Of a stretch of DNA of 64,000 nt, positions 44,678 to 51,629 are shown piece by piece. Both the position numbers and the translations under genes were made by a program. Numbering within the stretch: the stretch's first letter is position 1; every line of letters begins with the position of its first letter. Under the pieces are notes generated by a model that was not told the origin of the DNA, did not search any database, and saw nothing but the letters and a program-made list of their open reading frames with translations. Origin of the DNA: Aquificota bacterium (GTDB lineage: Bacteria > Aquificota > Aquificia > Aquificales > Aquificaceae); the NCBI GenBank assembly GCA_013153495.1, contig JAADEH010000012.1, positions 558,001 to 622,000 of the forward strand, given 5' to 3'.

Positions 44678-44694
44678 TTTGTCATTTTGACAAA
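44678..44694. promoter_or_regulatory. Inverted repeat, candidate enhancer site for the NtrC-type regulator
   Basis: Perfect 7-bp arms TTTGTCA and TGACAAA around TTT begin just after the regulator's stop codon and about 75 nt before the sigma-54 promoter, at typical enhancer distance. Fis-type helix-turn-helix dimers bind such dyads. Confidence 0.5.
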
Positions 44695-44695
44695 C

Positions 44696-44716
44696 ACCTT
44701 GCCGAAATGGCAAGGT
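44696..44716 (+). terminator. Hairpin after the kinase/regulator operon
   Basis: Perfect 8-bp arms ACCTTGCC and GGCAAGGT around GAAAT, followed by CCTTT. It has the same flanks (AAACACC before, GGTCCTTT after) as the petC terminator, which favours a terminator over a second regulator site, though the T-run is short. Confidence 0.55.
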
Positions 44717-44768
44717 CCTTTAAAAACCTGAAAATCATAAGTCTTTGATAATTCTCTATCTTCTATCG

Positions 44769-44784
44769 TGGCACACCCCTTGCT
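44769..44784 (+). promoter_or_regulatory. Sigma-54 (-24/-12) promoter
   Basis: TGGCAC-N5-TTGCT matches the sigma-54 consensus at every fixed position, including the GG and GC pairs with exact spacing. Transcription should start near 44795, about 25 nt before the start of the DsrE-like gene, whose GAGGAGGTG Shine-Dalgarno would be in the leader. Confidence 0.88.
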
Positions 44785-44819
44785 TAAAGGTTTGGCGAAA
44801 AAGCGAGGAGGTGTGAGCT

Positions 44820-45323
44820 ATGGACAGGCGAGACTTTTTTAAGGTCGGAGCCGTTGCGGTCTCCGTTCCGCTCGTGGGAGGTGTTGCTTCTGCAAAGAAC
44901 GTCAGACTTAGCTTCGAGGACTTCAAGAAGGAGGCTAAGGTAAACGTCATATACCATGCGGACTTTCCTCAAGAGAAGCGCTTTAAGACCATGCTCAGGA
45001 ACATAACCAACCACCTTTCCGTCTATGACTTTGACCCCTTCAAGATAAAGATCGTGGTCGTGTCCCACGGAGCGGGAGCAAAGTTCCTACTGAAGGACCT
45101 GAAGGGAACCAAGTGGGCTAAGGAACCTATAGACCAGAAGGCTCTCAAGATAAAGATGGAGGAACTCCTCCAATACGGAGTTGAGTTCTACGTCTGCGGT
45201 ATCACGGTCAAGAGGGGTAAGCTGGCAGGGAAGCTATACGATTTCGTGAAGATAGTTCCCTCCGGTGTGGGAACGGTGGCACACCTGCAAACTCTCGGAT
45301 ACGCATACATAAAGGTTCAGTAA
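44820..45323 (+). CDS. Tat-exported DsrE/COG1416-like protein
   Basis: The 167-residue protein starts with a clear twin-arginine signal (RRDFFK at 3-8, then a hydrophobic stretch and ASA cleavage site near 26). The mature part follows the DsrE fold: IKIVVVSHGAG, then GVEFYVCGITVKRGKL with the only cysteine, C126, at the place of the active-site cysteine of the family. DsrE proteins carry persulfide sulfur in the cytoplasm; an exported version may handle sulfur in the periplasm. Transcribed from the sigma-54 promoter and followed by a porin gene. Confidence 0.85.
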   Translation: MDRRDFFKVGAVAVSVPLVGGVASAKNVRLSFEDFKKEAKVNVIYHADFPQEKRFKTMLRNITNHLSVYDFDPFKIKIVVVSHGAGAKFLLKDLKGTKWAKEPIDQKALKIKMEELLQYGVEFYVCGITVKRGKLAGKLYDFVKIVPSGVGTVAHLQTLGYAYIKVQ

Positions 45324-45354
45324 TTCATTCAAAACCAAATAAAGGAGGGGAAGC

Positions 45355-46932
45355 ATGAGGAAAGCGGCTTTGGTCGGGGTAGCGTTGGGAGCGGCGGCGC
45401 TTTTTACACCAGAGAGTGCTCACGCAATAAGGGTCTGGAGCGCTTCAACCCAGCAGTTTTTAGACATCAACTTCCTAATCCAGACCTGGTTCAGGTATCA
45501 GAAGATAGATGACCAGAACAGACCCAACTTCATAAAGGCACCCGACGGGAACTTTGACACCTCTTTCAGGAGGATAAGGTTTAGGCTCGGAGGAAGCTAC
45601 AACAAATACTTTAAATTCAACTTCGTCATAAGGCTAAACAACACGGGAAGAGACGCTTACGTTGCACCCTTCGGAGGACAGCCGGTAGGTTATCTCAGAC
45701 AGGGAGGACTCCTCGGAGGCAGGAACTTTGCACTCCACGAGCTTGACCTCAAATTTGCCCTTCACGAGATGTTCGGGGCTGAGGGATGGATAATAGATGC
45801 ACACCTCGGCTTTCCGAGAGTTCCCCTCGGAAGGGAGCAATACGGAAGAACGGGCTTTGATAACTTGGAGTCGGATAGGACCTTCGCTACGCTCAGGTGG
45901 ACCCACCTTACGGTTGCAAATGTTACGGGAAGGGCTTACGGAGGTTTTATCCACGTTCGGAAAGGAAACAAAGGCAAAGGCTTTGGCAAGATTACTTGGG
46001 ACGGATTTGTGGGAATTTTTGACGGCTTTAAGGGGATAGAACAGCCCTGGGATGAGACCGTAAGAGGTTTGGATACAACAGCTTCATATACGGTCGGAAG
46101 CGGAACTATTAATGTAAACTGCAATGCCCAGTGTCTTGCCCAGCTCAGGAGCAACTCCAAAGACTCTTTCCTATACACCCTCAGAACCACCCTGATGCTC
46201 GGAAAGCCAGAAGGAAAGCCCAAAGGTCTTAACTGGCTCTACAGGGACACCTACTTAGGAAAGAGGAAAGGCATCACCGTAGGTCTATCCTACGCTATGC
46301 AGAACGACATAGACCAGGAGCTGATAACAGATACTCAAGGTATAGCCCCAGGCTTAACAGGGAGTGGTGACCCACTGCCCGGTGTAGGCTCAGTTCAAGT
46401 TAGAGTTCCCTATATGATACTGCCTAATCCTATTGTTAAAACACAGGTGATAAACAACCCCGTGGACATGCAGATGTATGGAGCTGACCTTGCGGTTCAC
46501 TACGGACCTTTTACCTTTATCACCGAAATAGGACAGAACAAGTTCAAAGGTGTGTGGCTCTCCTCCTCCAAACCCAGCGAGACCTTCAAAAACAACTGGT
46601 TCATAGTAAAGGCAGCTTACGTGCTCAATCCCGGAAGCGTCCACCTGTGGGAACCCTATGTGAGCTATTACGAGTGGGACCCGGACATAAAGGAAGCTCC
46701 CTGCGGAACCAACACATGCGCTTACGGAGATGCGGCAAACTTTATAAGACCGAGCAAGCTCGGTAAGAACAGAGCCACCCTCGGAAAGATAAAGGTTACC
46801 TCCGTAGGTATCAACTACTGGTATGACAAGGCAAAGCTCTTCGGTTGGACCTTCGAATACCAGATGTATGACGAGGAGAGAAACGAGATAGACAACGACG
46901 CCTTTACCGTTCAGTTCAGGTTCGTGTTCTGA
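45355..46932 (+). CDS. Outer-membrane porin (OprO/OprP-like)
   Basis: The 525-residue protein has a signal peptide (cut near AHA-I, residue 24) and long amphipathic beta strands throughout. It ends in FRFVF; a terminal Phe is the outer-membrane beta-barrel signal. The start, LDINFLIQTWFRYQ and FRRIRFRLGGSYNKYFKF, resembles phosphate-selective porins O and P, a group with wide anion specificity. AAGGAGGGG precedes the ATG. It lies 31 nt after the DsrE-like gene, so sigma-54 control should extend to it. Confidence 0.87.
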   Translation: MRKAALVGVALGAAALFTPESAHAIRVWSASTQQFLDINFLIQTWFRYQKIDDQNRPNFIKAPDGNFDTSFRRIRFRLGGSYNKYFKFNFVIRLNNTGRDAYVAPFGGQPVGYLRQGGLLGGRNFALHELDLKFALHEMFGAEGWIIDAHLGFPRVPLGREQYGRTGFDNLESDRTFATLRWTHLTVANVTGRAYGGFIHVRKGNKGKGFGKITWDGFVGIFDGFKGIEQPWDETVRGLDTTASYTVGSGTINVNCNAQCLAQLRSNSKDSFLYTLRTTLMLGKPEGKPKGLNWLYRDTYLGKRKGITVGLSYAMQNDIDQELITDTQGIAPGLTGSGDPLPGVGSVQVRVPYMILPNPIVKTQVINNPVDMQMYGADLAVHYGPFTFITEIGQNKFKGVWLSSSKPSETFKNNWFIVKAAYVLNPGSVHLWEPYVSYYEWDPDIKEAPCGTNTCAYGDAANFIRPSKLGKNRATLGKIKVTSVGINYWYDKAKLFGWTFEYQMYDEERNEIDNDAFTVQFRFVF

Positions 46933-46961
46933 ACCCGGTATGGTTGCCCTGTAGCCTGAGC

Positions 46962-46978
46962 GTCCAGCCCCTCTGGAC
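46962..46978 (+). terminator. Putative terminator after the porin gene
   Basis: A 6-bp hairpin, GTCCAG and CTGGAC around a 5-nt loop, is followed by a long pyrimidine tract with T-runs (to about 47017). The downstream T-rich tract also leads into the osmC -10. Confidence 0.5.
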
Positions 46979-47016
46979 CGCCCCCTTTCTCTCCCTTTTC
47001 TTTCCCTTTTTCTTTT

Positions 47017-47022
47017 TATAAT
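47017..47022 (+). promoter_or_regulatory. Putative -10 element of the OsmC-type gene
   Basis: A perfect TATAAT ends 7 nt (ctctttc) before the ATG, with no possible Shine-Dalgarno in a pyrimidine-only gap. This is the clearest leaderless candidate in the window. Confidence 0.5.
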
Positions 47023-47029
47023 CTCTTTC

Positions 47030-47425
47030 ATGGAAGAGAAGAAGGTAGTCCTCACCCTCTCCGAGGAAGGAACCTACAGAGCACAAATGCCCTCCGGAGA
47101 GATAGAGGTCGGGAAGCACGCCTTAAAACCCATGGAACTTCTCCTTACCGCCCTCGCAGGCTGTTCGGGAGTTGACGTGGAAACCATACTGCGCAAAAAG
47201 AGGCAACCTGTGGAAGGAATAACCATAGAGGTGAAAGGCACAAGGAGAGACAAACACCCAAAGATTTACGAAAGCATAGAGATAACCTACAAGGTAAAGG
47301 GAGAGGTTGAGGAGAAAGCCCTTCAGCAGGCTATAAAACTATCGATAGAAAAATACTGTAGCGTGTATGCTATGCTCAAGAACTCCGCAAAGATAGAGGT
47401 GAGATACGAAATATGTCGGGACTGA
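47030..47425 (+). CDS. OsmC family peroxiredoxin-like protein
   Basis: The 131-residue protein has the two family cysteines: C45 in LTALAGCSGVDV and C110 in IEKYCSVYAM. OsmC/Ohr proteins reduce organic hydroperoxides with these thiols; the YhfA-like subgroup of similar length has less clear function. The last codons overlap trpA by 13 nt. Confidence 0.9.
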   Translation: MEEKKVVLTLSEEGTYRAQMPSGEIEVGKHALKPMELLLTALAGCSGVDVETILRKKRQPVEGITIEVKGTRRDKHPKIYESIEITYKVKGEVEEKALQQAIKLSIEKYCSVYAMLKNSAKIEVRYEICRD

Positions 47426-48201
47426 AGGATAAGTTTGAAAAACTTAAGAGAGAAGGAAGAAAAGCCCTCGTCTCCTACCTCATGGTAGGATACCCCGATT
47501 ACGAAACCTCTCTGAAGGCTTTGGAGACCGTTTTAGAGAGGGGAACGGACATACTCGAGCTTGGATTTCCCTTTTCGGACCCCGTTGCGGACGGACCAAC
47601 CATACAGCTCGCCCACGAGGTAGCTCTGAAAAACGGTATAAGGTCTAAACACGTATTCGATACCGCCAAACTACTCAAAGACAAATACCCCGACAAACCC
47701 ATACTTCTGATGACCTACTACAACCCCATATTCAGGATAGGGCTGGAAAAGTTCTGCAAAAAATCTGCGGAAAGCGGTATAGACGGTTTTATTGTCCCGG
47801 ACCTTCCGCCCGAAGAGTGCCAGGACTTAAAAGAAGCCATGGAAACCCACAGTCTTTCCCTCGTCCTTCTCGCATCACCCACGAGCACCGAAAAGAGGTT
47901 AAAGCTCATATGCAACAAGAGCGACCACATGGTCTATTTCGTATCAATAACCGGCACAACGGGAGCAAGAAAGGAACTTCCCATGGAAGAACTTGAGAGG
48001 AACATACAGAAATACAAGAAAACCTGCGACAAACCCGTGGTGGTAGGTTTTGGAGTATCCACAAAGGAGCATGCCAGAAGCATATCCCGCTTTGCGGACG
48101 GGGTAGTAGTAGGTAGCCTGCTCGTAAAACTCTGCGCGGAGAGGAACATAGAAGCCCTCGCCTCAAAGGTCGAGGAGCTGAAGGAAGGAACTATAATTTA
48201 A
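47413..48201 (+). CDS. trpA: Tryptophan synthase alpha chain
   Basis: The 262-residue TIM barrel has catalytic E49 and D60 in LELGFPFSDPVADGPTIQ, and GFGVS near the phosphate site. It splits indole-glycerol phosphate and passes indole to TrpB. The trpB gene is about 14 kb away at 62449, so the pair is not an operon here. Overlap with the OsmC-type gene suggests cotranscription. Confidence 0.96.
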   Translation: MSGLKDKFEKLKREGRKALVSYLMVGYPDYETSLKALETVLERGTDILELGFPFSDPVADGPTIQLAHEVALKNGIRSKHVFDTAKLLKDKYPDKPILLMTYYNPIFRIGLEKFCKKSAESGIDGFIVPDLPPEECQDLKEAMETHSLSLVLLASPTSTEKRLKLICNKSDHMVYFVSITGTTGARKELPMEELERNIQKYKKTCDKPVVVGFGVSTKEHARSISRFADGVVVGSLLVKLCAERNIEALASKVEELKEGTII

Positions 48202-48209
48202 ATATCTAA

Positions 48210-48285
48210 GGGCGGTTAGCTCAGATGGGAGAGCGCCATCCTCACACGATGGAGGTCGGCGGTTCGAGTCCGCCACCGCCCACCA
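48210..48285 (+). tRNA. tRNA-Val (anticodon CAC)
   Basis: A full cloverleaf folds: acceptor GGGCGGT with ACCGCCC, D arm GCTC/GAGC, anticodon arm CCATC/GATGG around CTCACAC (anticodon CAC at 48243-48245), T arm GGCGG/CCGCC around TTCGAGT. The discriminator is A and CCA is encoded. It reads the valine codon GUG. It lies 8 nt after trpA and is probably cotranscribed with it. Confidence 0.97.
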
Positions 48286-48290
48286 AAAAC

Positions 48291-48304
48291 TTTGCTTTTG
48301 CAAA
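48291..48304 (+). terminator. Weak hairpin after tRNA-Val
   Basis: TTTGC and GCAAA around TTTT follow the tRNA by 5 nt, then TAATTTGAATTTT. The stem is short and the call is weak. Confidence 0.3.
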
Positions 48305-48352
48305 TAATTTGAATTTTCATGAAAGAAACCGTAGCTATACGTAATTTCTGCC

Positions 48353-48364
48353 GTGTTGCAACAC
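48353..48364. repeat. 12-bp palindrome GTGTTGCAACAC
   Basis: A perfect palindrome about 30 bp upstream of the -35 of the promoter at 48396. Its first nine bases recur at 48682-48690, close to the RHH gene start. It is a candidate operator for the RHH protein. Confidence 0.4.
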
Positions 48365-48395
48365 AGAATCTCCCTCCCTTAAACTGTAAAAGGTT

Positions 48396-48424
48396 TTGAC
48401 ATAAATCACCTTTATTGGTAGATA
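48396..48424 (+). promoter_or_regulatory. Sigma-70-type promoter in the AT-rich stretch
   Basis: A perfect TTGACA is separated by 17 nt from TAGATA (4 of 6 matches to TATAAT). The start of transcription would be near 48431, giving a leader of about 310 nt for the RHH gene, or a separate small RNA. Confidence 0.5.
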
Positions 48425-48681
48425 AGATTTATTTGAATAGGGAGTTCACAGACTCTACTATATTTAAAGTGAATATTTATTTATATAGGAGGAGCAAAGG
48501 CAATTAATCGAACATAAATTATCTTTTAATGTTAATATTTCGAAAACAAATATCCGTTTCCTAATTATTTTTCAAGCAATAAAAAGGAGTATAAAATTGA
48601 TATTCACATTATTCCACTGTGCTCCTGACGAATATGACGTAAAAAGCTGAACTTTTCCTTAAAAACCCCATAAAAAATATG

Positions 48682-48690
48682 GTGTTGCAA
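48682..48690. repeat. Second copy of GTGTTGCAA
   Basis: Exact 9-base direct repeat of the left part of the palindrome at 48353. The right arm is not kept (TAA instead of CAC). Confidence 0.35.
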
Positions 48691-48727
48691 TAAAACTAAC
48701 CTTAGAGTATCTTTCTTTCTAAGATAG

Positions 48728-48733
48728 GGAGGT
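48728..48733 (+). promoter_or_regulatory. Ribosome binding site that sets the RHH gene start
   Basis: GGAGGT lies 8 nt before the TTG at 48742. The in-frame GTG at 48736 is only 2 nt away and is too close to be used. Confidence 0.6.
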
Positions 48734-48741
48734 AGGTGGAG

Positions 48742-49059
48742 TTGAGGAAAAAAACCTATGCTTTTGACCAAGCAACGATTGACATTTTAGAAGAATTGAA
48801 AAGAGAACTCGGTAAAAAAGAAACCCAGCTACTGAAGGAAGCTTTAAAGGCTTACTACAAGAGCATAAAACACGAGGCAAACTTGTCCTCTCAGGTAGAA
48901 AACTTCCTCAGCAACATAAAGGACCTGGCGAACATGATAATGGAGCTGAGCTACAGGTTGGGTAAGTGCGAGGAGAAGATGAGACAGCTTGAAGAGAGGA
49001 TTAGGGAGATAGGGGGTGATAGACATCGTGAGCCGGAAAGCGGAGGAACAAAAGCATGA
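48742..49059 (+). CDS. Ribbon-helix-helix-like DNA-binding protein with coiled-coil tail
   Basis: The 105-residue protein (TTG start) begins with RKKTYAFDQATIDILEELKR and TQLLKEALKAYYKS, the strand-helix-helix layout of Arc/MetJ/CopG proteins. Residues about 50-95 are a heptad-like coiled coil with one cysteine, and the tail is disordered (HREPESGGTKA). The strand should contact DNA as a dimer. It overlaps the next gene by 44 nt. Such pairs occur in toxin-antitoxin and plasmid partition loci, but the partner here is not a known toxin. Confidence 0.68.
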   Translation: MRKKTYAFDQATIDILEELKRELGKKETQLLKEALKAYYKSIKHEANLSSQVENFLSNIKDLANMIMELSYRLGKCEEKMRQLEERIREIGGDRHREPESGGTKA

Positions 49060-49303
49060 GCTGGAAGAGTTAATTAACCGCATACTAATTGCGGATACGC
49101 TAAACACAGAAGAAGCTATAAGCCTTAACTACAAACTCAGAAAGTTAGTGGAACGGCTCTTAGGAGATGACGAACACAATCCACAGTTCGTAAACATATA
49201 CTACCTTCTGGGAGACAATTACAGAACCATACTGAGGGACCTGAGTGAAGGGGTGCAACAGCTTAGGTTAATAGGAGCTAAAATCCTGAGCCTGTTAGAG
49301 TAA
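49016..49303 (+). CDS. Small helical partner protein of unknown function
   Basis: The 95-residue protein starts with GTG, with GGGAG upstream inside the RHH gene. It is predicted all-helical, with two long amphipathic helices (about 5-25 and 30-50) and a third (about 65-95). No family is recognised and no RNase or nuclease motif is seen. A 44-nt overlap in another frame couples it to the RHH gene. Confidence 0.65.
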   Translation: MIDIVSRKAEEQKHELEELINRILIADTLNTEEAISLNYKLRKLVERLLGDDEHNPQFVNIYYLLGDNYRTILRDLSEGVQQLRLIGAKILSLLE

Positions 49304-49324
49304 AATATATGGGCGGAGGTAGGT

Positions 49325-49738
49325 ATGGAAGTTCAGCACAAAGATGACGCACTCGAAGCTCTGAAGAATGCAAAGGTCGTAGCGGTTGTGGGAATATCTT
49401 CCAATCCCGAAAGACCTTCCTACTACACCACCGAGAAGGTGGTCAAAAAGGGGAAGCACAAAGTTTACCTTATAAATCCCAAGTATGCGGGTCAGGAAAT
49501 CCTCGGGATAAAGGTGTTGTCCTCTCTGAAAGAAGTCCCCGAACCTATAGACATAGTCAATGTCTATAGAAACCCAGCCCATGTCGAACCCATAGTGCAG
49601 GAAGCTATAGAGGTCGGAGCGAAGGTCGTATGGCTTCAGCCTGGTGCGGAGAACTACGAAGTGATAGAAAAGTATAAGGATAAAATAAAGTTCGTCTACG
49701 AAGCCTGCATAGGTGTAGAAGCGGGATACTTATCCTAA
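49325..49738 (+). CDS. CoA-binding domain protein (YccU type)
   Basis: The 137-residue protein is a single Rossmann CoA-binding domain: VVAVVGISSNPERPSYY, VYLINPKY, VWLQPGAEN and ACIGVE, with a conserved cysteine near the end (C129). These resemble the CoA-binding domain of succinyl-CoA synthetase alpha. The role of stand-alone proteins is unsettled. GGAGGTAGGT precedes the ATG. Confidence 0.88.
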   Translation: MEVQHKDDALEALKNAKVVAVVGISSNPERPSYYTTEKVVKKGKHKVYLINPKYAGQEILGIKVLSSLKEVPEPIDIVNVYRNPAHVEPIVQEAIEVGAKVVWLQPGAENYEVIEKYKDKIKFVYEACIGVEAGYLS

Positions 49739-50769
49739 ACTTTTACCCGGTTCACGAGCCTTATGAGTAGGTCAGCCATTTTTTCCTTCGGAACCACGTA
49801 ATCTACGCAACCTGTCTTTATAGCGCTCTCGGGCATAGCCCAGAGGATTGCGGTTTTGGGGTCCTCCGCCACGGTGGTTCCGCCCGCCCTCTTGACCTCA
49901 ACTATACCTTTTGAGCCATCGTTTCCCATCCCGGTCATTATCACGCCCACCGTGTTTCTCCCGTAAACTTGTGCACAGGAAGAGAGCAAAAGGTCTGCGG
50001 AGGGTTTGTATAAGAACCTATCGTCATGAACGTAATGAACGACAGCCTTATCGGGAGTTCCCTTAAGGGTCATGTGTATCCTTCCCCTGGATATGTAAAT
50101 TTTTCCGCCCTCTATAACTTCTCCTTCCTGGGCTTCCTTCACGGGCAGTTTGCACAAATTATCCAGGTGTCTGGCAAAGGTTGCGGTGAAGGTGTCCGGC
50201 ATGTGGATAGCTATCAGCACCGGGGAGGGAAAGTCAGGGGGAAGTTTAGGCAGGACAACGTTCAAGGTTTGGGGACCCCCTGTAGAAATCCCTATGGCTA
50301 TAACTGGAGGTATAGAAAACTCCTCGGTTATTTCACGCTTAGGATACACCTTATCGGGTCTTAGACCGCTCCCCTTACCGCTTTCGTAAGCACCCCTAAT
50401 CTTGGTTATTATTTCCTCTTTAAAGTTAAAGAGTTCCTGATAATCAGTGGGCTTTGTTATGAAGTCAATCGCTCCTTTCTGGAGGGCTTCTATCGTTTCC
50501 CTTGCACCTTCCTTCGTGAGTGCGCTGACCATGATAACTTTGCACTCGGGACAGACCCTTTTTATCTCTCCGAGGGCGGTGAGTCCGTCCATAAGAGGCA
50601 TGTTGATGTCGAGGGTTATAACGTCGGGTTTTAATTCCTGAACGAGCTTTACCGCATCCTTGCCGTTGGAGGCTTCCCCAACCACCTTTATGTCCGAAGC
50701 GGAGGAGAGGAGCTTCTTCAGAGCCAGTCTGATAAAGGGCGAGTCATCAACAATTAAGACCCTTATCAT
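49735..50769 (-). CDS. cheB: Chemotaxis-type protein-glutamate methylesterase (CheB)
   Basis: The protein has 344 residues from the ATG at 50769; a longer frame to 50823 exists, but MIRVLIVDDS is the normal receiver start and AAGGAG stands 7 nt before it. The receiver has D54 (TLDINMPLMDG). The esterase has S-H-D residues in GISTGGPQ, AIHMPDTF and GMGNDG. It would demethylate chemoreceptors. No receptor, cheA, cheW or cheY is in the window. Confidence 0.94.
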   Translation of the reverse strand: MIRVLIVDDSPFIRLALKKLLSSASDIKVVGEASNGKDAVKLVQELKPDVITLDINMPLMDGLTALGEIKRVCPECKVIMVSALTKEGARETIEALQKGAIDFITKPTDYQELFNFKEEIITKIRGAYESGKGSGLRPDKVYPKREITEEFSIPPVIAIGISTGGPQTLNVVLPKLPPDFPSPVLIAIHMPDTFTATFARHLDNLCKLPVKEAQEGEVIEGGKIYISRGRIHMTLKGTPDKAVVHYVHDDRFLYKPSADLLLSSCAQVYGRNTVGVIMTGMGNDGSKGIVEVKRAGGTTVAEDPKTAILWAMPESAIKTGCVDYVVPKEKMADLLIRLVNRVKV

Positions 50770-51571
50770 TTTTATTCTCCTTCTTTTTATAGAAGAAAAA
50801 CCTTTCAAACTTGACCGGCTCAAAGAGGTCGTAGTAATCCCTGCTCAGTATCTCGGTGGAAGATATTACCAGCAAACCTTCTTTCTTCAAGATACCGCTC
50901 AGGTTTGTTAGGGCAACCCGCTTGGAGGTCTTGTCAAAGTATATTAAAACGTTCCTGCAAAGCACCACATCGAAGCTGCAGGCAAAGGGCTTAAAGGTGG
51001 CAGGGTCAACGAGGTTTATCTGTCTGAATTCTACCCTGTTTTTTATGTCCTCTTTAATCTTGAGGGTATCCTTTTCCGCTACCACATACTCCCTATACTC
51101 TTCGGGTATGTCCTTAAGTTCGGAAGCCTTGTAAACGCCTTCCCTCGCCTTCTTTAAAACCTCTTCGTTTATGTCCATTCCGAAAACCTTACCGCTGATG
51201 CCTCTTTTTGCCATCATCATAGCAAGGGTATAAGGCTCCTGACCCGTGGAACAACCCACGCTCGCCATGTTGAGGGAAAGTTTACCCTTGAGAGCCTCAT
51301 CGAAGAGAACATCAAGCTGTTCCTTTTCCCTAAAGAACCTCGTCTCGGGAACGGTCATAAGGTCTATGAGAAGCTTTCTCTTTTCGAGAGTTTCCAAGAA
51401 GTAAGATATAACCCCTTCGGGGTCTTCCATACTAATATTTAAGTTCTTCAATAATCTTTCCAACTTGTATTCGAGTATTTTCATGCGCTCGTCGGGGTAG
51501 TAGTTTCCCGTAAGCTCATATATAGTCTTTCTCAGGAGTTCGATGAGTTTCTGTCTTCCGTCTGCCTTCAC
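50747..51571 (-). CDS. cheR: Chemotaxis-type protein-glutamate methyltransferase (CheR)
   Basis: The 274-residue protein (GTG start) has the CheR N-terminal helical domain, TVPETRFFRE, the SAM site ASVGCSTGQEPYTLAM and DVVLCRNVLIYFD. It methylates receptor glutamates. It overlaps cheB by 23 nt; the pair is a two-gene operon divergent from secA. Confidence 0.94.
   Translation of the reverse strand: MKADGRQKLIELLRKTIYELTGNYYPDERMKILEYKLERLLKNLNISMEDPEGVISYFLETLEKRKLLIDLMTVPETRFFREKEQLDVLFDEALKGKLSLNMASVGCSTGQEPYTLAMMMAKRGISGKVFGMDINEEVLKKAREGVYKASELKDIPEEYREYVVAEKDTLKIKEDIKNRVEFRQINLVDPATFKPFACSFDVVLCRNVLIYFDKTSKRVALTNLSGILKKEGLLVISSTEILSRDYYDLFEPVKFERFFFYKKKENKNDKGLNC
50777..50782 (-). promoter_or_regulatory. 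Ribosome binding site that sets the cheB start
   Basis: AAGGAG on the minus strand, 7 nt before the ATG at 50769 and inside the end of cheR. Confidence 0.6.
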
Positions 51572-51629
51572 GCCTGATGCCTTGAGTTTTATTTTAAACT
51601 ATTTAAATTGAAAACCTTGGGAGATTGAA

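Larger units (their letters stand above)
48286..48741. other. AT-rich intergenic stretch between tRNA-Val and the RHH gene
   Basis: About 455 bases, much richer in A and T than the rest of the window, without a credible long reading frame. It holds a good promoter (48396-48424), a 12-bp palindrome with a partial copy 320 bases later, a CCATA/TATGG hairpin (48668-48682) and a CTTAGA/TCTAAG inverted repeat (48701-48723) just before the next gene. A small RNA or a long regulated leader are both possible. Confidence 0.7.

Noticed and set aside
44696-44716. ACCTTGCC/GGCAAGGT hairpin as a second activator site
   Set aside because: It shares its exact flanks with the petC terminator and differs from the TTTGTCA dyad, so a terminator is the simpler reading.
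48597-48650. 17-codon TTG frame with AAGGAG upstream in the AT-rich stretch
   Set aside because: Very short, no hydrophobic or other pattern, and no coupling to a neighbour; may be chance in AT-rich DNA.
48286-49320. Attachment-site duplication of the tRNA-Val 3' end
   Set aside because: I looked for a second copy of the tRNA 3' sequence downstream of the island and saw none, and there is no integrase gene in the window.
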